DNA from: Cheiracanthium punctorium | Lineage: Eukaryota; Arthropoda; Arachnida; Araneae; Cheiracanthiidae | NCBI GenBank assembly: GCA_038373885.1 | Contig: JAWZYV010014451.1 | Location: 248,001-312,000, forward strand | Length of the DNA stretch: 64,000 nt | Direction of reading: 5' to 3' | Part shown: positions 23,601 through 30,861 of the stretch, one piece after another | Numbering within the stretch: the stretch's first letter is position 1 | Layout: every line of letters begins with the position of its first letter | Made by a program: the position numbers and the translations under genes | The notes under the pieces: generated by a model | Seen by the model: only the letters and a program-made list of their open reading frames with translations | Told to the model about the DNA's origin: nothing | Database searches by the model: none

Positions 23601-25537
23601 CTAATCGTGATGAGATGTTTAATATAAGTTCCTTAATATCCTCATTGTTGCTGACACTTTGCACACTTGGTGGTGGCCCTGTCGCGGCCATAATACCATC
23701 CGCCATTTCGGCTAACTTATCCAGATCGTCATTTGATATCGCCAAAATTTGTTGTACATGCGCTGGCAATCGCTGAACAAAAAGAGTCTTAAGCAAATCA
23801 TCGCCTACTTGCGCTCCTGCCTTACTGCGCATTTCAAGTAACAATCGAGAGGGCTTTTTATTTCCCAGTTGCATCCCCGACACCAGCTCACGCAGGCGTG
23901 TGTCTTCGCTTACAGCATACTGGTTAATTAATCGGGTTTTTATCGCGCCGTAGGGGTTGTCCGGGGGAGGAGAGGTAATTATATCCCCTACAATTGCTAA
24001 TTCGTCAGGTTGCAAGGATGCAACTAAATGATGGTACTGCGTCACCGAATTTGTAATACCAGCTAATGTAAATTGCGATTCTAGGTGGTAGAACCATATC
24101 CTGGGGTTAGCACGCCAAAAAGGGGCATATTTTATACTCACACGTTGAATTGTGTTGGCATTAATCGCTTCCGCATTGTTCTGCGGTTCTGCAGGTCCGT
24201 TATTCATAGTGACACTACTGCTAACAAAAATAATACAATGTGAACACTAATAGTAGCAATAACCATAAAAATAATCCCGAAAATATCTTATTTACAATTT
24301 GCTTACTGAACGGCTGACACACACAGGAATCAAAATACAAATAATGCAATCAGAACACGTGGAGAAGTGTAAAAAACACTTACCGGGGCAGTCTTCGCAT
24401 CTGGCGCTAATTCATCAAAGAGGAAATACAGAAACACAACACTAATACACTGTAATGATGACATCAATTAATTATTGAACGGAAAAATAACGTCGCATCT
24501 CCAATCACTTATGAATATAGTCACCACGTGTGTTACGAGAAAGTACACATTATTCACTCGGAGAAAAAAATATAGCGAAAGCTATTATCATCTTCCAGAC
24601 GCACAACGACAGTCATAAAACAAGTCTTTTCTTCATAACCAGTTGGGTGCATCAACATTTCATTCCGTCGTAGAATCGTAAATATTAACCACGTGCGACT
24701 GTCCGGGTCATCACTTTAGCGGTTGACTCATCTTAACTAATACTGTTGCGTTAGTAGATTAGCAAATAATCAGAAGGTAGAGATGTTAAATTACTTTAAT
24801 TAAATATTATTACAAATTATGCATGTTTTACACAGAAGCTTTTAGCGCAGAGTACAGAGCAGCGCGCTTTCTCCTTAGTTGGCACCTCGTGAGAGAGAGG
24901 AAACCCGGAATGAGTTCAGCACAGCTCATCCGCCACTACCGGCAGCGTTGCCAGATCCCCAACAGACTGTAAGAGAGGCGAAAAAAACCGAAGTCACGTT
25001 AAAAGATAACCGTAATTTTTCTTAACTTTAGAAGCTACAACTTCTTTAACTTTTCACGTAACCTCCTTTTTCCTCCTTCTACTGCTGTCCTATCGGTCGT
25101 TGTCTTTACTGTCCCTGTATATAAGCCGGGGCAAATCTTTTCAATCTGCCTTTTCAAACTGAAGATGATTAGTCATGGTTACCTAAAGCGACCTGCGGCT
25201 TTAACACTCACTGGTAGCTAGCCACAACACTTTCTTTGCGACTTCAATCAATCAGTCAATCGTATCTTGATTATTGATATATGACTTGTTTATTTGTCTC
25301 TTTAATTTCAGATGTAGCTTAGCTGGAAACAAATACTGTAACTGAAAACTCTGTTTGCCTTGGGCTAATATCACTTGTCATACGCAAGTTCGTCTATAAT
25401 GAGAAGAAATTTTCTTGCCCATGTAACTTTACTTTTTTAAATTATATAAATATGTTTGATGTATGCAAAGACCTTCTTTTTCTTTCCAGGAAAGCTTACA
25501 CATTCCGGAGACGACAACGGAAACCACGCCTTTGTGA
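2369..25537 (+). CDS. side-like: Sidestep-family Ig/FnIII cell-adhesion receptor, 3' part (8 exons, 5' incomplete)
   Basis: Single-pass cell-surface protein. Sidestep proteins in insects are known as neuronal guidance ligands/receptors that bind Beaten-path proteins. Joining 2369-2656, 4288-4605, 5571-5699, 9677-9704, 9806-9897, 11549-11649, 16138-16353 and 25490-25537 gives 405 continuous codons and a stop. Every junction is GT..AG with matching phase (1,1,1,2,1,0,0). Visible residues: Ig domain 1-95 (cysteine pair in VSC...LLCW, plus the APVC and DPC cysteines typical of the family), FnIII about 97-195, transmembrane helix about 214-236 followed by KKQNR, then a cytoplasmic tail with YAEL at 325-328 and 347-350 and a C-terminus ending TTPL. 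Family evidence is the [13 protein letters not shown] and CEPGYDGGM patterns. Automatic pipelines often label such proteins nephrin- or hemicentin-like. Upstream exons are outside the window, and an extra exon in the 9-kb last intron cannot be excluded. Confidence 0.88.
2851..2887. repeat. 15-bp inverted repeat (hairpin)
   Basis: AGTCTCTAGGGCTGA (2851-2865) and TCAGCCTTAGAGACT (2873-2887) pair at 14 of 15 positions with a 7-nt loop. Confidence 0.65.
3938..4112. repeat. Fold-back element, 37-bp inverted arms
   Basis: Arm 3938-3974 begins CAATATTTAGAAAACATAAA. Its reverse complement is at 4076-4112 with about two mismatches and a 101-nt loop. Weaker matching extends outward into A/T runs. A MITE or a local inverted duplication is possible. 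Confidence 0.65.
4288..4605 (+). CDS. side-like: side-like exon B: fibronectin type III domain
   Basis: The acceptor follows a long T tract (ag at 4286-4287) and the donor GTAAG starts at 4606. It is phase 1 to phase 1 and joins exon A through a GGG glycine codon. It encodes one FnIII domain, from PPESV through [14 protein letters not shown], with the CEPGYDGGM signature of Sidestep proteins in the B-C region. Predicted N-glycosylation sites are NQS and NVS. Confidence 0.88.
4606..5570. other. side-like intron B/C
   Basis: AT-rich. It contains the double hairpin at 5364-5431. Nothing else recognised. Confidence 0.6.
5364..5431. repeat. Two adjacent perfect hairpins
   Basis: ATGTGTGA (5364-5371) pairs with TCACACAT (5382-5389). 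Sharing its last base, a 20-bp perfect inverted repeat follows: TCTTATAAAATTTATTTAAA (5389-5408), a TTT loop, and its reverse complement at 5412-5431. Confidence 0.7.
5571..5699 (+). CDS. side-like: side-like exon C: transmembrane segment
   Basis: The acceptor is TTTTAG at 5565-5570 and the donor is GTATTT at 5700. The exon has 43 codons in frame. A short NTNVS juxtamembrane piece is followed by about 23 aliphatic residues ([20 protein letters not shown]) and then a basic stop-transfer stretch, MKKQNRD. This sets the topology: Ig/FnIII outside, C-terminus in the cytoplasm. Confidence 0.87.
5928..6024. mobile_element. Palindromic MITE with CCCAG...CTGGG termini
   Basis: The 97-bp unit is nearly self-complementary. 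CCCAGTCAGCACACA at the left matches the reverse complement of the right end (CCCAGACAGCACACA). Internally AACGTTCAGAAAA pairs with TTTTCTGAACGTT. No clear target-site duplication is seen. Similar CCCACACAGCACA-type termini bound the 33.5-38.3 kb insert. Confidence 0.68.
8930..9094. mobile_element. pogo/Tigger-like MITE remnant
   Basis: The left end CAGTCAAATCCCGTTTTACC (preceded by TA) aligns with the reverse complement of the right end (AAGCCAAATCCTGTTTCAGT) at most positions. About 165 bp with no coding capacity. Assignment to pogo is inferred from TIR style. Confidence 0.5.
9193..9297. repeat. 48-bp tandem duplication
   Basis: Two 48-bp copies starting GTTATTTACAATAAAT at 9193 and 9241, plus the first 9 bases of a third at 9289. 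The copies differ at only a few positions. Confidence 0.75.
9677..9704 (+). CDS. side-like: side-like exon D: 28-nt cytoplasmic micro-exon
   Basis: A 28-nt exon between TTTTAG (9671-9676) and the donor GTACGT (9705). It is phase 1 in and phase 2 out and encodes [10 protein letters not shown] across its borders. It is accepted because it is the only frame-compatible bridge seen between exon C (phase 1 out) and exon E (which needs phase 2 in). It is too short for any ORF scan. Confidence 0.72.
9806..9897 (+). CDS. side-like: side-like exon E: acidic cytoplasmic linker
   Basis: The acceptor is TTTCAG at 9800-9805 and the donor GTAAGT starts at 9898. Phase is 2 in and 1 out. It encodes a Ser/Thr/Pro/Asp-rich, presumably disordered tail segment ([20 protein letters not shown]). 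The apparent ATG-started ORF that begins at 9813 is this exon read into the intron. Confidence 0.78.
9898..11548. other. side-like intron E/F
   Basis: AT-rich with no recognised element apart from a 9-bp inverted repeat (9993-10001 with 10021-10029). A 63-codon frame on the minus strand at 10184-10375 has no recognisable content. Confidence 0.55.
11549..11649 (+). CDS. side-like: side-like exon F: tyrosine-rich cytoplasmic segment
   Basis: The acceptor TCCCACAG ends at 11548 and the donor GTAATT starts at 11650. Phase is 1 in and 0 out, 101 nt. It encodes a segment with four tyrosines ([18 protein letters not shown]). The YDYI tyrosine is a possible phosphorylation site. Function is inferred only from position. 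Confidence 0.78.
11853..12443. mobile_element. Non-autonomous DNA transposon with ~75-bp imperfect TIRs
   Basis: Left sequence ATGCATTCTATTGGTCCAAA and the reverse complement of the right end (ATGCATGTTATTGGTCCAAA) match, and similarity continues through ATGATACGCTTG on both sides. A 138-codon frame runs 11862-12278 but starts inside the TIR and looks like nothing known. The superfamily is unknown and outer limits are approximate. Confidence 0.62.
13205..13224. repeat. 20-bp perfect palindrome inside a larger imperfect hairpin
   Basis: CGAAGGATTTAAATCCTTCG is its own reverse complement. Outside it CGAAGGAACT (from about 13185) and AGTTCTTTCG (about 13234-13243) pair at 9 of 10 positions. Confidence 0.7.
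14008..15014 (+). mobile_element. Degenerate mariner/Tc1-like element
   Basis: CAGGAGTAT at 14008 and its reverse complement at 15006-15014 mark probable ends. Inside, two reading frames carry a recognisable transposase patch near 14680-14760 ([10 protein letters not shown], then [14 protein letters not shown]), which corresponds to the third catalytic-acid region where an Asp is expected. An N-terminal-like segment [16 protein letters not shown] starts near 14457. Frames are broken and a large part of the catalytic domain is missing. Confidence 0.55.
14566..14937 (+). pseudogene. Transposase relic (mariner-like, C-terminal patch)
   Basis: The open frame of 123 codons includes [17 protein letters not shown], similar to the PCDFFLWGxLKDxVY block of mariner-type transposases. 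The neighbouring frame supplies the preceding LPYSPYLTP. One frameshift lies between the two at about 14710. Not a functional enzyme. Confidence 0.5.
15462..15863. mobile_element. TTAA-flanked piggyBac-like MITE (402 bp)
   Basis: A perfect 10-bp TIR, CCCTTTCGCT, at 15462-15471 with AGCGAAAGGG at 15854-15863, directly flanked by TTAA on both sides (15458-15461 and 15864-15867). CCC-starting TIRs with TTAA duplication are the hallmark of piggyBac. The interior is notably GC-richer than the intron and has overlapping open frames (15494-15844 + and 15498-15695 -) that resemble no transposase. Confidence 0.75.
16138..16353 (+). CDS. side-like: side-like exon G: cytoplasmic tail with two YAEL (ITIM-like) motifs
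   Basis: The acceptor is GTTACAG ending at 16137 and the donor GTAAGT starts at 16354. The exon is phase 0/0 with 72 codons and is clearly more GC-rich than its introns. It carries EEITYAEL and, 22 residues later, ATEYAELDF. The first matches the ITIM pattern (I/V/L)-x-Y-x-x-(L/V). The second has Thr at the -2 position. Longer ORFs overlapping it in other frames are shadows. Confidence 0.83.
19531..19564. repeat. Perfect 15-bp hairpin with 4-nt loop
   Basis: AAACTGCCGAAAAAC (19531-19545), CTAT loop, then its exact reverse complement 19550-19564. Located about 420 bp left of the LTR element. Confidence 0.8.
19984..20233 (-). repeat. 3' LTR of the CsRn1-like element
   Basis: A 250-bp LTR that on the minus strand starts TGTTGGGGATCTGG and ends CCGCTAAA. 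On the minus strand it is preceded by a G9 purine tract at 20239-20247 that probably primes plus-strand synthesis. Confidence 0.88.
20274..22505 (-). pseudogene. pol: CsRn1-like Pol, C-terminal part: RT palm, RNase H, integrase (743 codons)
   Basis: Starts in the RT at [15 protein letters not shown]. The catalytic YFDD box is at residues 29-32. RNase H follows ([29 protein letters not shown]). The integrase zinc finger (H..H in [14 protein letters not shown], then CIPCQKC) precedes a DDE core ([34 protein letters not shown]). A C-terminal GPYEV module and a basic tail [12 protein letters not shown] end the protein. All catalytic motifs I can check are present, so the only lesion seen is the upstream -1 frameshift. 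Assembly error in the T-rich site is an alternative explanation. Confidence 0.88.
22490..23419 (-). pseudogene. pol: CsRn1-like Pol, N-terminal part: protease and start of reverse transcriptase (ends in frameshift)
   Basis: Encodes the aspartic protease ([13 protein letters not shown] near residues 37-48, with the flap/second-lobe motif [13 protein letters not shown]) and the first palm half of reverse transcriptase ([52 protein letters not shown]). The frame then breaks at about 22495-22505, where a single missing base separates it from the continuation. The real pol start is probably reached by -1 frameshifting from gag, so the ATG at 23419 is nominal. Confidence 0.85.
23395..24207 (-). CDS. 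gag: CsRn1-like Gag (270 aa)
   Basis: Capsid/nucleocapsid protein. Residues about 25-110 ([20 protein letters not shown]...) form the capsid N-terminal motif usual for this clade. Residues 120-165 ([19 protein letters not shown]...FVQRLP) continue the capsid. A basic RS/RN-rich stretch ([20 protein letters not shown]) precedes the nucleocapsid finger [18 protein letters not shown], a CHCC arrangement. The ATG at 24207 is the first in frame and lies about 500 nt inside the 5' LTR. Its end overlaps pol by 25 nt in the -1 frame. An A6 run (minus strand of 23431-23436) lies in the overlap region and could be a slip site, but this is unproven. Confidence 0.88.
   Translation of the reverse strand: MNNGPAEPQNNAEAINANTIQRVSIKYAPFWRANPRIWFYHLESQFTLAGITNSVTQYHHLVASLQPDELAIVGDIITSPPPDNPYGAIKTRLINQYAVSEDTRLRELVSGMQLGNKKPSRLLLEMRSKAGAQVGDDLLKTLFVQRLPAHVQQILAISNDDLDKLAEMADGIMAATGPPPSVQSVSNNEDIKELILNISSRLEKLETRQSESENRGRSRAESRNRFFRGRSQSRNRHNSNSSNDSLCWYHFTFKNKAKKCKEPCTWSGNQ
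24700..24714 (-). other. Primer-binding site, degenerate tRNA-Trp match
   Basis: On the minus strand the LTR is followed by GTGATGACCCGGAC. CsRn1 elements use TGGTGACCCCGAC (tRNA-Trp). Eleven of thirteen positions agree. Confidence 0.5.
24715..24964 (-). repeat. 5' LTR of the CsRn1-like element
   Basis: 250 bp, identical in length to the 3' LTR. By eye three substitutions: two near 24835 and one near 24901. Flanked on the outside by GACT. Confidence 0.88.
25490..25537 (+). CDS. side-like: side-like terminal exon H and stop codon
   Basis: The acceptor TCTTTCCAG ends at 25489. Entering in phase 0 from exon G gives [15 protein letters not shown] followed by TGA at 25535. The last residues, T-P-L, fit a class I PDZ ligand (S/T-x-hydrophobic-COOH). 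A longer open frame here (to 25815) would need phase 1 entry, which exon G does not give, so I treat it as 3' UTR. The poly(A) signal at 25838 supports transcript end close by. Confidence 0.68.
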   Translation, partial: ESLHIPETTTETTPL

Positions 25538-25837
25538 AAATCATCAGAAGTGTAAATAATTCATATTTCATCCCTATGAACTCGAAAGAGAATATTGACG
25601 TTTTAGGCATTCATTCTCTTCAAGTGGAATCGGAAAGGACTGCAAGTTTTTTCGTCCAGCAAGGAGTGAAAAACGACATTAAAGAGTTCCCGTCCCGCAA
25701 TGTTTGGCAGTCTTGCTGTTGTGGTGCATATGAACTCCTATCATTACGACAGCAGGATATGTGTTCGAAGGGTAACGAATGTGGAAAAGATAAACTGGGA
25801 TATGAATATATATAAAGCCAAAGATATAAACTACTGA

Positions 25838-25843
25838 AATAAA
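25838..25843 (+). terminator. AATAAA polyadenylation signal of the side-like gene
   Basis: A canonical AATAAA hexamer about 300 nt after the stop codon of exon H, on the coding strand. It is the first one found after the stop. Confidence 0.55.
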
Positions 25844-25849
25844 AATGTG

Positions 25850-28241
25850 CCAATAAGAATATGGGAAACGCTTTCGTTGGTTTATTCTTTCAGTTTAAAA
25901 TTTCAAGGAACTGGACGAGTAGACTTTGGGGAAACAGTACATCATCTCTCAATCATCACTTAGTTGTTAACGGTTTGAAGTTCAACGCGTTTCATTTGTA
26001 CTCTTCCACGTTACACAATAATAATGACATGGACATGACCGGAATGAGCTGAAGCAAATAGCGCGGGTACCATTTATTAATAAATGCAGGAATGTTTTCC
26101 TGAATACAAGTTCAGGATTTCATCCGTTAAAGAAGAGGATTCTCCATTCATAAGTGATCCATTTTATTTTAATTTTATGAGCGATGTCATAAAGATAAAG
26201 TAGAGAGAAATTTATATTTCGAATTAGGAGATTTTATGTGCAAGGGGGATCTGCATCGAGAGGTTAATAAAATGCTCAACATTGCTTTACTATTGGTGAC
26301 TTTAATACAAAGGTGAATGCATGTAGTGCTACATTTCACGCTCAAATGAACCTCTCCATTCTCAGACCTTTCAGTTTCAAATAGATTGTTAAACAGCGTA
26401 GAGTTCATGAATATTTCATTGCCATGCATGTTTAATTTATTTAACACATTTTCATTTTTCGCTATTTGACTTTTTGATACAGAAGTCTTTGCCGATATTA
26501 TGCAGACAACTGGTTTTATGAAGCAAAAATATAAAAATTAGTTAATCAGTAAATATAAAGGTAACGTAATGCGCGTAAAAGTGTATTCAATGCAATAATG
26601 CACTTTAAAGATAGGGTGTAAGTGAAGATTTTCCATAACCTATCAAAATACACATAAAAACCTTTATGCAAGTAAAATCTTTAGTTCATGATACAATATA
26701 ATTTTTGTGAGTGTAATGAATGTGTCACAGAATACATATATCTATAATAAGAATTAAGAAAGAAACCTTTTTCAGAGAAACATTAAATATAAAAAATGAG
26801 TGCAATTATTTTGGTTCTTTTTCTTTTTTTGGTCAGGCTCCTTTTTATAAATGGTGGAACACTGTGCGTGCAATGTTAGAAAATGTTAAATAAAGGAAAA
26901 GATGTTGAGATAACAACATGTCCATTGAAGGATTTAAAGCTTTACCATTAGTAGCAATAATATAAATACTAACCCACAAAATAAAATTATGGAATTACCG
27001 ATAATACAGATCCGTACAGTAACAAGGGTAAATATGCTATTTTCTTCTTACTATGGTGCATCAAACATTGTTTTATGCTATTCACTGAAAATTGCCAAAC
27101 AAGCTTTATTAATGATGTTTAAACCAGATGTGGTGAATTTCATCTCTTTTAGAACATTAATAACCTGCTAATTTTAATTTGTCCTAAATACTCTCCAAAT
27201 CTTGTTTTGAATTTCATAGATTGTCGTAATTCATGATCTAAAAAGTTTGACTGCATACATAAAATATACTTTTACTAGCATAAAATATGAGTTTTTATAA
27301 AGTTTGCATAAAATGACAGAGAAGCCTATGATACAAAAACTACGTAGATCATACGCTTCAATTCATTCTTAAACGCCATTATCATTTCCTTTCTAGAAAT
27401 ATGTTTGAAAAATGTATGATTTAGAAAATTTGGCATATTTTAGTAATAAAAGCCGTTAAAATACAGTTTAAAATACTAAAAAATTAATTGTTTAAATATG
27501 AAATGTAATTGCTAAAAGATTAAAATTATTTTACAACTTTGTAACTTAGCACATAGAAGTAAAACAAGTACTACTGCAAAGGGGGGCAAAAGGTTGGCCT
27601 TTTGACATCCGCAAACAACCGAGGGTTAGAGGTGAAAGTGCTTTTTGTAAATCGTGGAGCGTTTTGCAGTAGAAGATTGGTGGAATTTTGTACCAAGGGA
27701 AAAATCATGCAGTGGTACTCATTTTTGTTTACTTATACATGCTGTTTTAAACGTTCTTATTTAATTTTATATCTCTAGTGTAACTTATTTAATAACGAAT
27801 TCTTATGACTTTCAGAGAGTGATTTAATTATAAAAATAGGTTTTTAAAGGTAGTATCGGCAATGACTTTTGGAGCATGTTTTACATTTTGGTAATGCAAT
27901 TTGGTGCTAGTATGTTTTATTTAGGTTTTACAGAAAAATGTTTTATAAAGTTAAATTACTCTAAATTTTGCCAGATATGATTCCTTATTGGGTACATTTT
28001 AGCTGAGACTTGTGTTAAGTTATATATTTCTAAAGTTTTTCTAGTAAATGCAAATACAATAAAAACCCTAAAAAATAAAACTAAATGTGCCACTAAATAA
28101 CGGTAATATATCTATTTTAATTTAATTTAAAAATCTGCTATCTTTATAGCGCACTTTAAACGGTAAGCACTTTGCAATATCATTTTAACCAATGCTGTTG
28201 ATCTTTTAATAAATAAATAAGCAAATAAATATTTGATAAAT
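25850..28241. other. Intergenic DNA downstream of the side-like gene
   Basis: AT-rich with only short open frames that I do not recognise. It contains a small inverted-repeat unit at 27572-27671. Confidence 0.55.
27572..27671. repeat. 100-bp unit with inverted TACTGCAAA ends
   Basis: TACTGCAAAG at 27572 and TTTTGCAGTA at 27662-27671 are inverted (9-10 bp). It is GC-richer than its surroundings. Possibly a MITE remnant. Confidence 0.4.
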
Positions 28242-29290
28242 GTAATGGTGATTCAAAATAACGTGGCCAGACTAAAAGGGTAAAGCAGACGTACAAACAA
28301 ATAAACGAATTTTTAAAAAAATAACGCAGAAAAAAACTGAAGACGCCATCTAGGGCATAAATTATCTTTTAAAATTCTTTATAAAAACTTCTTGGTCACC
28401 AGATTATTTGATTTTTTTACCGTGTGGGAATTTTAAAGTCTTATTTACGATACACCTGTTTCTTCCGAGGCAAACTTAGTAGGAAGATTTATTGCGGAAG
28501 TTCGATGTGTTACACCAGACATCTTTGAGAAAATTCTTCATTCCATGCAGGGTCTGTGGGATGTGTGTACCCATACGTATGGCAAAAACATTGAGCATCT
28601 CTGTAATTATATTGGTGATGCAGGTGTAGAAATTTAATATAGATAACAAGCTGCAGACTGAGATTTTCTTAATTACGTCGTCGAAGAAAGCGAACTGCTA
28701 CCCGTTGTCAGGCTTTAAAGGAAAGCCGAGACAATTCAAGGCGAGGATTAAAAGATATACTATAGGCAAAAAAATAAATTGTGTATCGTTACTGATATTC
28801 TAAAACCCAACATAGTTTACTCTCTAAGTGTATTTCCTTATGCATTGTATATTTAAATTTATTTTAGTGTCCTATTTATCTTCTTGTTGAATAAATTCCA
28901 TCCCACTAGTGTAATTATCATCCGCGTTTAACTAAAGATTTTCAATAAAATGCCCAACTAAAACACACACGTGTTCTGTATAGTAACACAGCAGCCAAGA
29001 AAAGCAACCCTTTCAAAAACATCCAGTTTCATAGACCCTCCTGTTTGGGGTGAATTATTCCAGTAATTTGAAACTGCGCTAGCAGATACTGATAACGTTT
29101 GCGACCACATATTCTTAAGTAAACTTACTCTTTTTTAAAATTAAGAACGAGTTCATTGGTGAGAAATCTCCAATGGAAGGCATTGGCCCACACGGAACTT
29201 TTTAGCCATTTATGATGACGATAATGATTCTCAGTTAATTCTTATGCTTTTAGAATGCCTGTTTGGTCCTTTATTTTAAATCACCCTGTA
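28242..29290 (+). mobile_element. Degenerate mariner-like element (~1.05 kb)
   Basis: Left end GTAATGGTGATTCAAAATAA and the reverse complement of the right end (TACAGGGTGATTTAAAATAA) align at most positions. ACAGGGTG-type TIRs are common in mariner-like elements. A transposase C-terminal relic lies inside at 28395-28640. The 5' half of the transposase is missing or unrecognisable. Confidence 0.58.
28410..28638 (+). pseudogene. Mariner-like transposase C-terminus relic
   Basis: One frame reads SLIYDTPVSSEANLVGRF, then VTPDIFEKILHSMQ and KNIEHLCNYI. This follows the family pattern VYDTPVSSExDLVARI...FEHVRHS...FEHLL. Upstream remnants of the FFLWG block (FFTVWEF) end in a stop near 28434. No ATG or catalytic residue is retained. 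Confidence 0.55.
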
Positions 29291-30821
29291 TGCAAAACCG
29301 AAGAAAAATATCGAAACTATTTCAGGTTTAGAAGGATATGTTAATCTCCAATATGTACCCAATATTCATTCTACAGTATGATCTAAATATTTTAATTTAT
29401 ACAAGGTAAATGTATTTGCAGTGTTTCATTATGAAAATTATAACGCGACCACTACTTAAATATGCATCCTGCGCTTATTTTTTATGTTAAATTATGTTAA
29501 AGTATAAAAGTCAGCAATGACTTTGTAATGAAAATGCTTTTAATTTGTGGGATTTTTCTTATTGTATTTCAGTTCAATTTGTTTATCTTGTGCTGTAATA
29601 TACATTGACAATGTTCTGTCGAGATTGCTTTGTCAAAAACTAAAGTCCCATATTTGCTAATCAGAGCAAATCATGTGACACAAGTCAAAAGACGGGTAGA
29701 GGAAATCATGTATAAAAATCTTTCTCTTTTGGAACTCAATAATATACTTTACTCGAAGAAATGTTATTTAATGATTAATAAATCTCATTACTTAAACGTT
29801 TTCAACTTTCCTAATAAAACAAAAAATAATGTAAAACATTAAAAGTTTTTTACTTTATGGCTTTGTTTTCCAAACTTTTAGTCCGAAGAAACAAAATTGG
29901 ACCGATGGTCTTTGTACACAAATTAAAATACACTAATTGCACCATGGATTTGAAAAAAAAAATAGGATTTTTTGTTATAAGCTGCACTACACGCTGAAAT
30001 TAAAAAAATGGTGTTTTTATATGCAATTTTCAGAAAATAATCTTAAACAGGGAACTGCAAAACATATCTTTTAAAACAGCTACAAGTTTTGCAAAATTTT
30101 CGACTTTTATGATTTTTTTCTGAAAGTCTCATAACGAATACATTTTTATCCTTTATTATTGCGTATAGTGTAACTTGTGAAGAGGCATTACATAATCGTG
30201 AATTTTTTCGTGTCCATGGCATAATTAGTCTATTTGTATGTGCGTACCAAAATCATATGTTTTTTTTTCCTTGAACTACACTATTAAAAAAATTATGTAT
30301 ACTTTACTATTATCATACTTAAAAGAAAAGGAAGAGCTTAATGCAATTTGTAGGTAGAATAAAATTGTAAAGTAATAAATTAGCTGTTTCTAACTTTCTC
30401 AAAATCATACACATTCACAGTGAGCACCTTTGAGTTGAGAAATAAAGTTGTTTTTCACTTTGTTTTAAGAATTATCCAAATGCATTTAGGTTGTTTTGTT
30501 AAAAAGAAAGTTCATTAAAGTTACAAAAAATAGCAGTTCAAATATTATATTACTGTAGGAAAATATGCTTATTTTAATTTTCTCAGTGATTCCCGTGTTT
30601 ACTTTTCACATAACAAGAGTATTTTAAAAAATAAATGTTTTACTTATATTTAAAATGATTTCTAGAAGCATTTTCATTATTTATTTAATAAGAGTAGAAA
30701 AATTAAATACTATATATTTTTCTTATCCAAGTAAGTGTATTTCATCACTTTAAAACTAAAATAACGTGAATATTTGTTAAATTATGAAAAAAAATCAAAT
30801 TTATCTTTTGAAGTAAGATAA

Positions 30822-30861
<40 letters not shown>

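Larger units (their letters stand above)
19984..24964 (-). mobile_element. Near-complete CsRn1-like Ty3/Gypsy LTR retrotransposon (4,981 bp), antisense in intron
   Basis: Read on the minus strand: 5' LTR 24715-24964, degenerate tRNA-Trp-type primer site, gag 24207-23395, pol 23419-20274, purine tract, 3' LTR 19984-20233. The LTRs are both 250 bp and differ by eye at three substitutions (about 1.2%), which suggests a fairly recent insertion. Flanks carry the 4-bp duplication GACT (19980-19983 and 24965-24968). Clade evidence is the C-x2-H-x9-C-x3-C Gag finger and the tRNA-Trp-like primer site, both known for CsRn1/Kabuki elements. One frameshift in pol is the only lesion seen. There is no env. 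Confidence 0.9.
16354..25489. other. side-like last intron (9.1 kb) interrupted by an antisense LTR retrotransposon
   Basis: Outside 19980-24968 the intron is AT-rich. GGTAACTCATGCTAC occurs twice (16864 and 17075). A 15-bp perfect hairpin lies at 19531-19564. Segments 17100-19500 and 24969-25489 show no gene. Confidence 0.6.

Noticed and set aside
19984..24964. Endogenous retrovirus with envelope
   Set aside because: No third ORF between integrase and the 3' LTR. Pol ends about 40 nt before the LTR.
25456..25815. 119-codon open frame over the last exon
   Set aside because: It needs phase 1 entry at 25490, but exon G leaves phase 0. The ATG lies in the intron. Treated as 3' UTR and shadow.
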